NCBI GenBank assembly: GCA_032622095.1
Contig: CP136067.1
Location: 46,235,549 to 46,299,548 of the forward strand
Origin: Siphonodentalium dalli
Lineage: Eukaryota > Mollusca > Scaphopoda > Gadilida > Siphonodentaliidae
Length of the DNA: 64,000 nucleotides
Direction: 5' to 3'
A program made the position numbers and the translations under genes. Below the pieces are notes generated by a model. It did not search any database. It saw only the letters and a list, made by a program, of their open reading frames with translations, and was not told the origin of the DNA. The first letter of the stretch is position 1. Each line of letters begins with the position of its first letter. This document shows, piece by piece, positions 1 through 11,285 of this stretch.

Positions 1-1320
1 GGTACGGTGACTATATCCCTGATACACATCTCGGGGCCTGACATTGACTAACCCGAGGCAACCTATACCATTCGGCCGGGTAATACACGAAGTACTTCAT
101 TGTCGAGCAAAGAAATGAGGTGATTAACCCATTACAATTCAATTTATATCGCTGAACAAGGCAGCTACTTAAGAGCACGACCCCATAATCATCGAAACAA
201 GAAGTTTTGGTAATATCCCTGGTACTAGAATTAAGATAACCTATTTAGAGCTGGCAGTGGATAATCTGTGATGACTTACACTGAATAGTTGGAAACTATG
301 ACGTATGTTGAGTTGGATAGTTGGTTGTATTTGGGCCACTAACATGTTGAACATTCCATTGGAAAGACTACTTCCGCTAATGATATATAGTTTAGCAAAA
401 GAGCCATGCTATTAACGATGGGCATACACTCTTCTTGTCAGAGAGTGGTGATTACATATTGATAGCAAGTTTAAGAATCCAGACTACCAAGTTGTCGAAC
501 ATTTCAGTCGAAAGACTACCTCGGGTGAACGCAGACAATGTCAGACAATTAGGATGCTTAACCTGTAACACTCTATAATATCGCCATACACAATACTAAG
601 CAACAACTGAGTATCCTCACATGCAGGGTCGAACATAACGATGCAATCTAATCAGCGAAAACAGGTCTCACATATATGTGAACGTTAGTTTCACTGGACG
701 ATTGCTCAACTATACGAATTGAAAATGTCAACCCTCGGTAAGTTTCTGACCAACATGACGAAATGTCCTGATTAAGTTACCCACATACATGGATCCGGGG
801 GTATAGGAAATTGTTGGTCGCATTGTTGTGATCTATAATGTGCCACACCTCTTACAAATCGACTCATTGTGCCCACTTACCAAAGCCAATGGCGTAGTAT
901 TGAGTAGGGACAGTGATCCATAACACACGGTACTCTACCACAACGCACCATGTGGTGTGAACTGTTAATCATTTACCCGGGTGGATACCACCGAGCAAAA
1001 ACCTTGACTGACTAATTTAGCACGCCGTTCGGTTGAAACAGATCGACGATGCATGGCTATACTTGAGCCAGTGAACTGCTCCGGAGAGACTGGTTTAGTT
1101 ACTCGTACATTCACTAGCCGTGGTGTGGAGGGAGGCTTATCGTAGATATGGATTTAGTGTGAGGTCGGCAACCGAATGGATGACACACTATGAATGACAT
1201 AATATAGCTTATAGGTGTTATAGCTAGGTTATCATCGTCGAACCAGTGACGTGATATAAATAGCTCTCAATATGTGATAGCTGCATTCTCGATCCGGCTG
1301 CCCACTGGGACGGTCGCATT
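1..1320. other. Unassigned sequence
   Basis: No open frame, RNA gene or terminal-repeat structure is convincing here. Two short related stretches (around 349-385 and 496-530, both with GAACATT then GAAAGACTAC) hint at an old degenerate repeat. Confidence 0.5.
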
Positions 1321-1331
1321 AGTGCTTGACG

Positions 1332-1500
1332 CGCTAAGCCAGTGAGTGGCCGTGAGTTGTTTGTCGAAGGCTCGGTGGATTCTTCTCTAATCCCCACCGA
1401 GCTGTTGCATGCGCTAAGCTGTTTCCGGTCGGCCTATTGTGTTAGCTGGACACTCCATGCTAACAGGGGTCGGCTGGAAGTGGTTTTGGATATCCAGGTC
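1332..1500 (+). other. Structured leader of a two-copy GC-rich unit (copy 1)
   Basis: Two hairpins are visible. Stem 1 pairs CTCGGTGG (1371-1378) with CCACCGAG (1394-1401). Stem 2 pairs GTTAGC (1441-1446) with GCTAAC (1459-1464) around the loop TGGACACTCCAT. A diverged copy at 40080-40270 keeps both stems and the loop, with one covarying pair in stem 2 (T-A here, G-C there) and one G-U wobble in stem 1. This suggests selection on RNA structure, for example the 5' UTR or a self-cleaving motif of a retroelement. The RNA class is not recognised. Confidence 0.5.
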
Positions 1501-1959
1501 ATCCCGGTAGAATCCTCTATCGGCCGTGGCCTGGATGGACAGACCGGACTCCTCCGGTCCGGGGCTCACCAGACCAGCAGGACCGGGAAGAAGAAGAAAA
1601 AGACACAATCAAGACGACACAGGGACGCCGAAAGGAGGGCCAAGTGGAAACGGGGAACTGAGAGACAAACAGTTCCCTCCCACTTGGCCTCTGGCCCAGA
1701 AGATCGGCCTGCAGTCGTAGTTACCACCACCAGCAGGAAGATGGACGCCGAAGTCTTTCCGGATGTCCCGGTCGTTGTCGAGGACAGCGGAAATGGGGAC
1801 ACCGACGTCACCCCGGACGTCCCCGCACTGTCTTCGTTGTGGAGATGGCAACACCACCCGGCCAGTCTCCACCAGGGGCGGGATCAACCGCCACCGTCCC
1901 TCCGACGCCGAGATACCTGGAGGGGCCGGCGTCGCCCACCGAGGATGAAGAAGAATTAA
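1342..1959 (+). CDS. Uncertain ORF with basic lysine/arginine-rich core
   Basis: This is a 205-codon open frame in a stretch clearly richer in GC than its surroundings. Residues about 80-105 are very basic (a run of five lysines, then alternating K/R), as in nucleic-acid-binding tails. The N-terminal part overlaps the structured leader, so the true start is doubtful; a later ATG or translation from a neighbouring frame is possible. A second frame (1839-2156) is open across the 3' part, and similarity to copy 2 near 41.3 kb lies in that frame, so the unit is either frameshifted or uses overlapping frames. I recognise no domain. It may be a transposable-element structural protein; function is not inferred. 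Confidence 0.3.
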   Translation: MSGRELFVEGSVDSSLIPTELLHALSCFRSAYCVSWTLHANRGRLEVVLDIQVIPVESSIGRGLDGQTGLLRSGAHQTSRTGKKKKKTQSRRHRDAERRAKWKRGTERQTVPSHLASGPEDRPAVVVTTTSRKMDAEVFPDVPVVVEDSGNGDTDVTPDVPALSSLWRWQHHPASLHQGRDQPPPSLRRRDTWRGRRRPPRMKKN

Positions 1960-2156
1960 CATCAATCTACACAGACGAGATGATCCAAACGATGGAAGTG
2001 TCCCTGAAATTTTATCCTCCTGGACCTCAACACGACAGCATAGTCGCCATGATAGAGAGCACGCGGGCAGTAACAGCAGAGCTCGCTGCGGCAGCCAACA
2101 TCAATCGACAGACCAACACCAGCAGTGTGAGCACTGAGCAGCACGTCTCCCTATGA
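1839..2156 (+). CDS. Uncertain acidic ORF downstream of the basic ORF
   Basis: This 105-codon frame overlaps the end of the basic ORF. It is proline-rich at the start, then acidic (E/D run at residues about 35-39), then predicted mostly helical. The segment after the acidic run resembles the frame around 41335-41440 in copy 2: an aromatic residue, then S/T-rich, then EEE, then a helix. That protein-level resemblance is the main reason to list it. No known domain is recognised, and it may be the 3' part of one frameshifted ORF with 1342-1959. Confidence 0.3.
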   Translation: MEMATPPGQSPPGAGSTATVPPTPRYLEGPASPTEDEEELTSIYTDEMIQTMEVSLKFYPPGPQHDSIVAMIESTRAVTAELAAAANINRQTNTSSVSTEQHVSL

Positions 2157-2245
2157 TGCCTCTTCGTCTGCACCACCACCGGCGAAGAGGCACAAGAAGA
2201 AAATGATGATGAATGATGAATCTAAAAATTGTTTTTTTCTGTATT

Positions 2246-2251
2246 AATAAA
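2246..2251 (+). terminator. Poly(A) signal AATAAA
   Basis: A canonical AATAAA lies about 90 bp after the stop of the acidic ORF, where GC content falls sharply, as expected for the 3' end of the GC-rich unit. Confidence 0.45.
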
Positions 2252-2289
2252 GGCAAATAATCACGAGGGGTTAAGAGGAGGACCAATCG

Positions 2290-3510
2290 GTCATTCTGAA
2301 GATCCCGGTGTTACCCCCCCCCCCCCCCCCAAATCACAAAAGAGAGCTGCATAAGGCCATGTTTGGTCAACTTATCAAGAAAAGTATGCCATTGAGCATT
2401 GATGGTGGGTTGGGAAATCAGCTGGGACACACTATCATGCACCGGTCCAAAATATATTTTCCTCATTGTGAACACATGTGTAGAGCAAATGTCGGGCATT
2501 GTGTGTTGATTGATGTTGGCAGTGTGTGCACATATTTCTCCAATTTGGTAACAATTTATGCCCACCAATGTTCATCCATTTAGTATGGTGGCCAGCTCAC
2601 ACGAGAAAGGTTTTAAATAAGTTGTACTCTAGATGAAAATTATTAAACATCATTATATTAAAAATATCATTCATAGCCCATGTAAGGTTTCATTTTATGT
2701 CAAAATTTATACCCCACTGGTTGTGTACATGTTTCTTCTAGAAACCCTCTATTGTGTGTTACCGTACTGTTAATGAGACCCTATTTGCTCACACAAAATG
2801 TCGTATATGGTTGTTGTCAAGCCATCTTTAATCCCGAAATGCCATAATTATGAAGGTCGTACATGTATATTCGCAGGAGGGACAAATTTAGTTCTGAAAA
2901 GTGAAACTCTGTTATTTCAGCCAAGAGGCATCAGATTAGCTTAAAATTATGTTTATTATATCTATTCTAAAGGATTTTGTATTTGATAGAAAACTATTGG
3001 AGATAATCAGATTTTTGTATCTCCTGAAAAATTTGGAAGCTGGCAGATTATGCAGTTTGGTGATGATCGGATGAGGGATGCTGCCTGTGGGTGTGCGAAA
3101 TTAAATTGTTGACGGACGACGCACGTATGTATAGACAGATGGAGGAACGATAGACGCCAACTTATTTGGGCACACCTCGTAAACAGTGGAACAAAGTGAG
3201 CCCAGCATGTTTGTAACGGCTTATTGCAAATGTGACTTTGCGAAACCTCAATAGTATGCAGAGATAGACTTTCGAATGAACTCTACCTAGGTCCGAATCG
3301 GCACTACCGGTTTAAACTGGGTTTTATTAGTAAAGCCAAGTTTTTCTCCGCCGCTGGGACGACATAGATTTCGTCGATTGCGTCACCTGTGGGCCACAAT
3401 TGTCCAATTGCAAGGATAGGAGGCGTGGTCTATCTGTTTATTATCGTTACTTGTCAATGCATTGTCCGGTCACGCGACCTGTTGTCGCTATCTAATCTTC
3501 TAATCAGGCG
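2290..3510. other. Unassigned AT-rich stretch with C17 homopolymer
   Basis: A run of 17 C lies at 2314-2330. About 3000-3160 resembles the common invertebrate repeat type with 'GTTTGGTGATGATCGGATGAG' followed by GACGG-rich sequence; related sequence recurs near 47450 and 48605. The stretch 3224-3290 is a near copy of 9068-9130, and 3288-3340 is an inverted copy of about 7736-7785. No gene is seen. Confidence 0.5.
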
Positions 3511-3599
3511 AATAACATGTGCGCTTTGAGAAATAATGACGAATACGCGGTCTGTTGTATAGCGGTTAGATATTATCTAATATCATGGACGAACATGAC

Positions 3600-4435
3600 T
3601 TTCGGAACTCAAAAATATCTCTTGAGGGCATGGGTGTGGGCCCGCCACAAATACCCCATAGAAACACAACCAATCCTCCCCCGGGAGTACCATCCGGACG
3701 GGTGAAAATGGGGTATGGACCATTTTCGAGAACGGGAAGGATTTCGGCGAATTTGACGGAATGAATCGGTGGCCCGCCCAAAATACCCGATAGAAAGATT
3801 ACCCCTCACCCCGGGAGAACTGGGGTATGGACCATTTTCGAGAACGGTATGGATTTAGGCTAATTAATTTGGCAGCAGGAGTGGGTGGCCCGATCAAAAT
3901 ACACCATATAACCCCCACCACCCACCCCTCACCCGGGGGAGGGGGTGCCACCGAGGAGGTGGAAATGGGGTACGCCCAAATACCGAATAGAAACACCCCT
4001 CACATCTGGACTATGTTCGAGAACGATAAGGATTTCGGCCAATTTGACGACAGGGCTATGTGGCCCGCTCCAAATATCCCCTAGAAACACCCTACCCTCA
4101 TCCATGGAGGGTACCACCCTGATGGGTGAAAATGGGGTATGCAGCATTTTACTCCTTATTCGCAAAAAAACATGCCTCTGTCGGTCAATATTACGGCATG
4201 TGTAGGTGGCCCGCCCCAAATACCCCATAGAAACACCCCACCCTCAACCGGGTGTCGGAAAGCGGTATGGACCGTTATCGAGACCGGTAAGGATTCCGGC
4301 CAATATGACGACATTTGTGGGCGGCCCGCCCTCAAATATAGTCCATAGAAACACCCACACCCTCACCGCGGGTGGTTTTACCCGAGCGGGTGAAAATCGG
4401 GTATGGACCCGGGGTGCGGGTTGGGGTGTTTCTAG
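3600..4435. repeat. Degenerate satellite array, forward orientation
   Basis: Tandem units of variable length (about 95-145 bp) each contain a stretch like GGCCCGCCCCAAATACCCC, then ATAGAAACACC, then AATGGGGTATGG and TTCGAGAACGG. Several short frames in the region are by-products of the periodicity. Confidence 0.8.
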
Positions 4436-4750
4436 GGGGCTTTTGGGGTGTGGCACCCAACGTTCTCGAAAATGGTCGATACCCCATTTCACCTATCGGG
4501 GTGGTACCCCCGGGTGATGGTGCTTCTTGGGGTAGGTAGTTGGAGCGGGATACCCACTCATGACGTCAAATTGACCGAAATCCTTACCGTTCTCGAAAAT
4601 GGCCCCTACCCCATTTTCACCTCCTGGGTGGTTCCCCCGGGGTTGAGGGGTGTGCTGTTTTCTATGGGACATTTGAGCGGGCCATCCATCCATGCCGTCA
4701 AATCGGCCATAAATCCTTACCGGTCTCGAAAATGGCCCATATCACATGTC
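4436..4750. repeat. Same satellite, inverted orientation
   Basis: From about 4436 the units run in the opposite direction (TTCTCGAAAATGG, then TACCCCATTTTCACC, then GTTTCTATGGG), so the array contains an inversion breakpoint near 4430. It stops abruptly at the truncated 5' end of the LINE and resumes in the same orientation at 6684. Confidence 0.75.
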
Positions 4751-4754
4751 CAAA

Positions 4755-6020
4755 TTAATTGTCACTTCATTTAGGCAAAACAGAATCCATCTTATTTGGC
4801 TCCAAACGCAAAATTAATAAATGTCCTGAACTTGCAATCTGTTGCAACGGTATCAATATTCAGTCCGTTAAGGTGGTGAAATATCTGGGCGCCTGTCTCG
4901 ATGAAAGTCTCACTGGGGAACAAATGGCCAAACAGGTACTAAATAAAGTAACTGCTCGTCTCAAATTTTTATATAGAAAGGCTGACTTTCTAACCCCTTT
5001 CACAAAGAAACTACTTGCTAACTCATTAATTCAATGCCAACTTGATTATGCATCCTCTATTTGGTATAGCTCTTTGAGTACAACTACCAAAAATAAACTA
5101 CATGAATTTTTCAAAACAAATTAATCCGGTTTGTTCTGAGCTTGGATAGATTTTCACATATAGATTATAAAGAGTTTAAAGATACGGTTGGCCTTGGCGG
5201 TGGGTATCCTGTGAAAATATCTCCACCCGTCAAAAACCGCCACAAACAGAAAGAACATCAAAATGTAGATAGACTTTGACCGTATACAAATAAGAAATAT
5301 CGCATAAACAGTATGTTATGGTCATATATTTGACCATTGTTATGTAAACAAAGGCATAAAAAGTAACTTTTCTGGTGTTTGTTTATATTATGATGGTAAA
5401 CATAAAGAGCGTTCTTTGTTGGTGAATACCTGATATGGAACTAATAAAGAGCGTTTATGCCATTTGTGTTTGATTAGCCAGTAGCATTGTGCTGTCTTCT
5501 GTAACACAATCAGGCTCTTGCTTAGGTAAAATATAGTAGGTCTTCATGATAACATGCTACTTACGCGATGGTCATGATATATATGAACGGAACTGTATGC
5601 GTTTTAATGTTTTTCTGTTTACGGTGTTTGGAACAAATATGAATATTTTCGACAATTAAGGCCGCACGTGCCTTTAAATCCATTAAATGGCTTCCAGTTG
5701 AATCCAGAGTTTCCCAAAGAAAGCTGACTATCATGAAAAATATCACAGATGGGAAAGCTCATAACTACCTAAGAGATGGATTCCAATTTTCGAACACTCA
5801 TTGTAAATATAATCTCCGGTCTGGAATTTTTAGATTATCTGTGCCTCATGTTAGAGTATTTGGATACAATAGCTTTTTCTACACAGGGATCACTTTGTGG
5901 AATAATTATGTAAAATATATTGAACCTAACTGCAATTTGGCTACATGGAATCACCTAATAAAACAGGAATTATTCGATAAAATTTTAGGTACTGAGGAAT
6001 CTGACTTTGTATATTATTGA
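4755..6020 (+). pseudogene. 5'-truncated LINE reverse-transcriptase C-terminal fragment
   Basis: The fragment encodes the end of the RT palm/thumb and the C-terminal tail of a non-LTR retrotransposon. It has LGKTESILFGS, then VKYLGACLDESL, then LDYASSIWY, characteristic of LINE elements of the CR1/jockey-like groups. There is no natural start codon, consistent with 5' truncation. A frameshift lies near 5105-5125; the correct frame then continues to 5175. The ORF is interrupted by a TTAA-flanked element (5180-5673) and resumes at 5678 with WLPVESR and the tail motif YLRDGF...FYTGITLWN, ending at a stop near 6020. Removing the insert and one TTAA rejoins the frame. RT catalytic motifs (YADD) lie upstream and are absent. 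Confidence 0.85.
5180..5673. mobile_element. TTAA-flanked MITE, family C copy 1, inside the LINE
   Basis: 494 bp, flanked by TTAA at 5176-5179 and 5674-5677. Short imperfect terminal inverted repeats begin AGATACG (left) and AGGCACG (right, reverse complement). It is alignable end to end with 8543-9062. It contains TAAAGAGCGTT motifs at about 5403 and 5447. No transposase frame is present. TTAA duplication suggests a piggyBac-type or similar transposase acting in trans. Confidence 0.85.
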
Positions 6021-6681
6021 TAGAACAACCTTATGACAACATGTGCTGTGGCCTGGTCGGTCATGTGGTCGGTTACCATTAAGGACCACAGTGGAAATAA
6101 GCAAGCTTTGGCTTGACGGCAATCGATGGCATGACTTGTCAGACGAGCTTATTCATATGTATATTTCTCTTCTACTACTCTATCTTTCTCACAATATTTC
6201 TATGTACGATGACAGTGTTTGGCCAGTTGCATATATTGTCACTGCTGCCTTATTTCGAGTTTCCATCATTCGGTCATGGACAGGCCAGTCCAAAACCGGC
6301 CATACATGGCATTAGTGTGTATATGCAGGTGGTGAAGAGCTGTTGTTTCTCTTACTAGTATTTCTTAAGCAATATGACAGTCCTGTTGAGGGAGGAGGGT
6401 GGGATGGCACGGGTTGATTATTCATGTTTGTATATATATATAAAGTTATGAGTATATATTTAGTAGTCATTACTAAGCTAGGTTTATTCACTATCTTGTC
6501 CCTCTGCAGAACTGTCAAGCTGAATTCTTGTTATATTTATATATCTATACTTTTTATATTTATAATATATGAATGTCACACTATGTGTTACTCTTTTGTA
6601 TATATGCTTATGCTCAATTATCTGCAAATTTTGCATCTGTTAGCCATTAATACAATTATTTATCTATCTATCTATCTATCT
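6021..6681 (+). repeat. LINE 3' tail ending in (TATC)n
   Basis: AT-rich non-coding sequence follows the LINE stop and ends in about six TATC units (6657-6681), directly abutting satellite DNA. This fits a LINE 3' UTR with a microsatellite tail inserted in the array. Small open frames here show no family features. Confidence 0.5.
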
Positions 6682-6683
6682 AC

Positions 6684-6900
6684 CCCCTGGATGTGAGGGG
6701 TGGGGTGTTTCTATGGGTTATTTGGGGCGGGCCACCCACACACACCATCAAATTGGCCGAAATCCTTACAGTTCTCCAAAATGGTCCATACTCCATGCCC
6801 CCTCATGGTCGTTACCCTCCCCCGGGTGAGGCCTGGGGTGTCTCTGGTGGGTATTTAGGCGGGCCACCAACCCATGTGTCAAATTGACCGAAAGAGATCT
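6684..6900. repeat. Continuation of the satellite array
   Basis: Units in the same orientation as 4436-4750 (GTTTCTATGGGTTATTTGGG and CCGAAATCCTTACAGTTCTC), showing the LINE split a pre-existing array. Confidence 0.7.
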
Positions 6901-7190
6901 TTTTGTGAATAAGGAATCAGTTTCAAAAGTTATGTTCGTGTCTAACGTGTCAAACTGATCAGTCCGATCAACCCATGCTCTCAGTCGCCAACGCGACATC
7001 CGAACGAGCGAATTGCAAACAAACATATATAGCAAGAAATCATCCATCACACTGGCACATATTTTGTCAGAATTTATCTCATAAGTACCAACATCGCCTC
7101 CCCGAATTCCACTAAAACTCTCCAGCATGCACATTGAGTGACAACGCCCAAGCATAAACGCCTCCCCCAATTCAAAATAAACACTCCCAT
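6901..7190. other. Unassigned sequence
   Basis: A 134-codon minus-strand frame spans part of this stretch and the satellite, but has no recognisable domain. Confidence 0.4.
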
Positions 7191-7194
7191 ATAC

Positions 7195-7460
7195 TGGGCG
7201 AAAAAAATAGACCGAATAATTAAACCCACAAAACTAGATTTTAGTAAAACCTGGGGTAGGGTGGTTTAACTTTGATGTTTTTTCAAAGTATATTTAATGG
7301 TATATTTTCGAGACGAGAAGTGTGGTACGTAAAAAATAGACCGAATAACTAAACCCACAAAACTAGATTTTAGTAAAACCTGGGGTAGGATGGTTTAACT
7401 TTGAAGTATATTTAATGGTATATTTTGAAGTATATTTAATGGTATATTTTCGAGACGAGA
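7195..7460. repeat. Direct tandem duplication, about 129 bp period
   Basis: The segment from ATAGACCGAATAA to GAGACGAGAAG.ATGGTACGT occurs twice with few differences. The second unit also has a short internal duplication of AAGTATATTTAATGGTATATTTT. Confidence 0.8.
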
Positions 7461-7559
7461 AGTATGGTACGTATAAATCATATATACATAAGCTCATACT
7501 GATGATTATATAGCCAATTCACCACAAACAATTAGTAATATTACCATAACTTTATCACG

Positions 7560-7785
7560 TCAATAAAACCTAGTTTCAATTGAGATCGAATTCCACAAAC
7601 TTAAACTGAGTTTATCTCAAAACTGGGTTTAACTACACTAAAACTCAGTTTTACTCCCATAAAACCTAGTTTAACTACAGTAAAACCTAGTTTAATTCCT
7701 ACTTAAACCTAGTTTAAACTGGAGTTAAACCTGGTCTAGAATAAAACCTAGTCTAAACCAGAGATGCCGATTCGGACCTAAATGT
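7560..7785. repeat. Cluster of AAACCTAGTTTAA-type motifs
   Basis: At least eight copies of a 13-mer like AAACCTAGTTTAA (variants AAACTGAGTTT and AAACTCAGTTT) at roughly 20-30 bp spacing. The end of the cluster (to GCCGATTCGGACCTA) is present inverted at 3288-3340, so the motif cluster may be the terminal part of an old element. Confidence 0.6.
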
Positions 7786-7900
7786 TCGGGCATTATTATA
7801 CCTGTGAACGAAAGTCTTAGAGATACCGAATTAATTTAATTGACTACATGCATACCGTGTACGTACGAAAGCTCATTAGGGCCATCCTAAACACAATCGC

Positions 7901-8134
7901 ACCCCCAAAATGGCCCAAATATACAAATACACAACTTGTTATAACGAGTTGTCGGAAGTCGTTAGTAATAAAAACAAGTCGTAACAACGATTTGTAAATT
8001 TTTCTACAAGCCGTTATAACGACTTCTTTTTATTTCTACAAGCCGTTATAACGACTTCTTTTTATTTCCACAAGTCGTTATAACGACTTCCAACAACTCG
8101 CAATAACGAGTTGAGTATTTGTATATTTGGGGGT
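7901..8134. mobile_element. Foldback MITE with AAGTCGTTATAACGACTT palindromes
   Basis: Terminal inverted repeats ACCCCCAAA...ATATACAAATAC (left) and GTATTTGTATATTTGGGGGT (right). Inside are several self-complementary 18-mers of the form AAGTCGTTATAACGACTT and CAACTCGTTATAACGAGTTG. No ORF. Confidence 0.75.
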
Positions 8135-8169
8135 ACGGTGGTACGGTGGTACGGTGGTACGGTGGTACG
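8132..8169. repeat. Minisatellite (GGTACGGT)n
   Basis: About 4.5 perfect copies of an 8 bp unit directly abut the foldback element. Confidence 0.9.
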
Positions 8170-8538
8170 CTTTCGTAGTGTGCGAGTCGTCAATCGGCAA
8201 TATGATACTCACTGTTCTACCGACATATAAAACTGTGTGAAACCGCAGCCTTGAGTCATTCCCGTGTCGCCAATTAGAGCAGCACTGTCTTGGCCAAACG
8301 AGGGACCAATTATCAGGATTCCAATGAAACAACCAATCGTGATATGTTGATCTTCTTTTGGGCCAACAATGTCTTTCTGTCTGGTGTGTAACCAATATTT
8401 TCGAAATGGATGGAATTGACGTCCATGGTGTCATCTTTACAGGAGATCCAAATCATCCTGGAAGTAAACTGCCATAAGTTTGTCGTGCAGTGCAACTATC
8501 TGCGTGAAAATCACCACAACTGAAGTGTTTGTAACTGC
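8170..8538. other. Unassigned sequence
   Basis: A minus-strand frame runs through here into the preceding foldback, but its composition and lack of motifs argue against a gene. Confidence 0.4.
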
Positions 8539-8542
8539 TTAA

Positions 8543-9062
8543 AGATACGGGCGGCGTTGGCGGTGGGTATGCTGTTAAAATATTCACCTCCGCCAAAAAC
8601 CGCCATAAACAGAAAGAATAGTAAAATATAGACAGACCTTGTTCTTATACCAATCAGAAATATGGCATAAACAGTATTTTATTGTCAAATGTATTTCCTT
8701 TGCAATGTAAACAAAAGCAAAAAACGTTACAGAACCTGGCTTTTGTTTAGATCCGGATATGGTAAGCATAAAGTGCGTTATTTGTTACTGCTTTCCTGAT
8801 ATGGAAATAATAAAGAGCGTTTATATAATTTGTGTGTGATTAACCAATAGAATTGAGCTGTGTTATGTAAACAGAAGCAAAACTTCTGTAACACGAGCAG
8901 GCTCTTGTTTTCGTACACCATCGTGTGTATTGGCGACAATATACTATTTACGGGCTGATTATGTTTGGCATATGAACAAAACTATATATATTTTAATATT
9001 CCTTCTGGTGATGGCGATTTGAACAAATACGAATATTTATGCAACGAACACCGTTCGTGCCT
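8543..9062. mobile_element. TTAA-flanked MITE, family C copy 2
   Basis: 520 bp, flanked by TTAA at 8539-8542 and 9063-9066. It matches the element at 5180-5673 along its length, with the same AGATACGG left end and GTGCCT right end, and contains TAAAGAGCGTTTAT at about 8811. Confidence 0.85.
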
Positions 9063-9168
9063 TTAATGCAAATGTGACTTTGCCGAAACCTCAATGTTAT
9101 GCATCAGACAGACTTTTGAATTAACTCTAAATATATGCGAATGAAAGTTCTACATCTTAAACGTTTAA

Positions 9169-9637
9169 AGGTACTCAATCCGATAAAACTCCTCTCAATT
9201 ACTATTTCAATGGCTTCGGGGGTCAAAAATATTTGATTCGAGTCGAGGAAGTCACCCATCAAAGCTCAGAGTTGTTAGATATCGATTTTAGAAATCTATT
9301 ATTTTTCATTATCGGGAATACTATCTGGCCCAGAACTCAGTCAAAATTGCGTTAAAATTACCACTTGATTTTAGAGTTATCCATCCTTGTCTGCTTGAAT
9401 AGATTTGGAGTACACATCCAGAGCAGATTACGGCAGTTATTAGTACTCATCTCGAGAACATAACAAATTTCAAAAATCAATATCTAATAACTCTGAGCTT
9501 TGTTTGATGGGTTCCTCGACTCGAATCAAATATTTTTTACCCCCAAAGCCAAAGAAATAGTAATATAGGACCCTCTGATCGGATTGTTGTTGTTGGAATC
9601 TGTTGAGATGGGGACCCTCTTTACGGATTGAGTACCT
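9169..9637. mobile_element. TTAA-flanked palindromic MITE, family B copy 1
   Basis: 469 bp with TTAA on both sides (9165-9168 and 9638-9641) and terminal inverted repeats AGGTACTCAATCCG / CGGATTGAGTACCT. The two halves are mutually inverted and diverged: each contains an ATTTGATTCGAGTCGAGGAA-like core. Near-identical copies are at 50035, 52280 and 56805, so the family was recently active. Confidence 0.9.
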
Positions 9638-9778
9638 TTAAATGTTAACGCATATGAACGTGAATGAAAGTTTTAGAGCAAAATTGTCTCCATGATCCAT
9701 GTATATTTACCTGAATGTCATCGTGTGATTTAGTTTGAATAATTTCAAATTAATAAGGACTATGGCTGAAAGTTTTAA

Positions 9779-10099
9779 CCCTTTACCCAACAAACCGGCC
9801 AAAACCGGCCAAATAAAGCTTCAACAGCCTAAAATATCTTCGGTCTGTCTCAATAGAACCATACACATATGGATATCATTGGAACCGGCTCCTTGACCAC
9901 ATTGTGATGGTTACAGTTATGCCCTGTGCCAATGCATTCTCTTATATATGCGAGTTGACCATAGGTCGCCTCGCATATATAAGAGAATGCATTGGCCTAA
10001 AAAAAAAAAAATTTAACACTTTTAAACATTTTTTCTTTCATTATTTAACAATTTTATAATTTTTAATGTGTTAAGCCAATGCATTCTCTTATATATGCC
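9779..10099. mobile_element. piggyBac-like MITE, family A copy 1, right end lost
   Basis: It starts TTAA then CCCTTTACCCAACA, a piggyBac-type terminus and target. The body matches the intact copies at 35081 and 39334 (CCGGCC repeats, then a palindrome built on CCAATGCATTCTCTTATATA). It breaks off midway into the second palindrome near 10099. Confidence 0.85.
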
Positions 10100-11285
10100 G
10101 AAAAGTTTTGTGTTCATATGCTTAATATGGCACAGGTTAGCGACTTGCAACTGAGGAAGATCCTATTGGTTGTATCTTTCTTTTGACTTTTCAAAAACTT
10201 TACCTCTTTGGTCTTCTAAAATTTTAAAGTTTTACCTTTTTCCTTAAATTACAAATTCTTAGGTATCTTTGATTTTAATTACCCTCTTTCGATCTGTACG
10301 TTCTTAATTACTTTTCAAAATATTTCCAGCCGCTCCGTGACTTTGCTCTCCGACTCAAAATTTTATGCCAAGAACACGAGGAACACAGTGTCTGCATGTG
10401 ATTGGGACCCTGACCCTAATATATCCCCTTTCTTTCATATACTTTGCAGACACTCTCCTCTTGTTCTTGACATCCATTACATTTTTGCTCCGCCAATATT
10501 ATGTGGGTAAAATGACGAATATGTTTGAGGCGTTTTTCTTTCTTACTAAAACCTATGTTGACTAACAAATAGGCCATTTATGGTCTACCTGCCAGTGCTT
10601 CACTTTGACTTGTTTTCTGTCATTCTGGTGTGCTAGGTTTGGTGTTGCTTACCCTGGAACTCGTGTTACCTGGTCTGACACCCACTTACCTGATTGGTTA
10701 CACATAAAAACAATGTACATGCCCCCTCACCCCCTTGACATTTCTACACTATCAGCTGAAGTGTGTGTTTACGTGAGCAGCGCGTGTTCATGCCAATTAT
10801 GGCGAAAGGCTGTTAGCTCTCGGTGGGCATGAAAACAAATGGACCAACATTGGCAGAAGCACTGGTTTAAATTAACTAATTCCAAGCCTCTAGTTCAATG
10901 TTTGACAAGCAATGTCTTTGTGAATGCACCTGATTTGTAACCCGGCCATGAACTGAAAAATACTGTAAAAGAGTAAAAAATATTCCAATCCTTATTTGTG
11001 AAGACCCCCAATCGTTGTTTCTCATCCAATAACCACAAATTCGCATCACCATGCGGTGTTGGTGACAAGATAATAGTCATGTACGTAATATTAGTGCATC
11101 GCCACATATAAATTAATAGTTTAACGTAATTGATGTACAACATATGGTTTTTTGCTTCAAAATCAATGACAAAACAGCATTGTAGCATCTATATATTGAC
11201 CATGATGTATTCCTAATTTAATTCATTCTTTGGATCGTTTAGAATCTTTAGATAGATCTGTCGAAACTTCTATTCCGGACATGAA
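10100..11285. other. Unassigned sequence
   Basis: Only short frames without recognisable domains (for example a hydrophobic 66-codon frame at 10365-10565). No repeat partner was found within the window. Confidence 0.45.

Noticed and set aside
7902-8134. Possible CRISPR-like array of AAGTCGTTATAACGACTT
   Set aside because: Spacers are themselves repetitive and the block is bounded by inverted repeats; a foldback MITE explains it.
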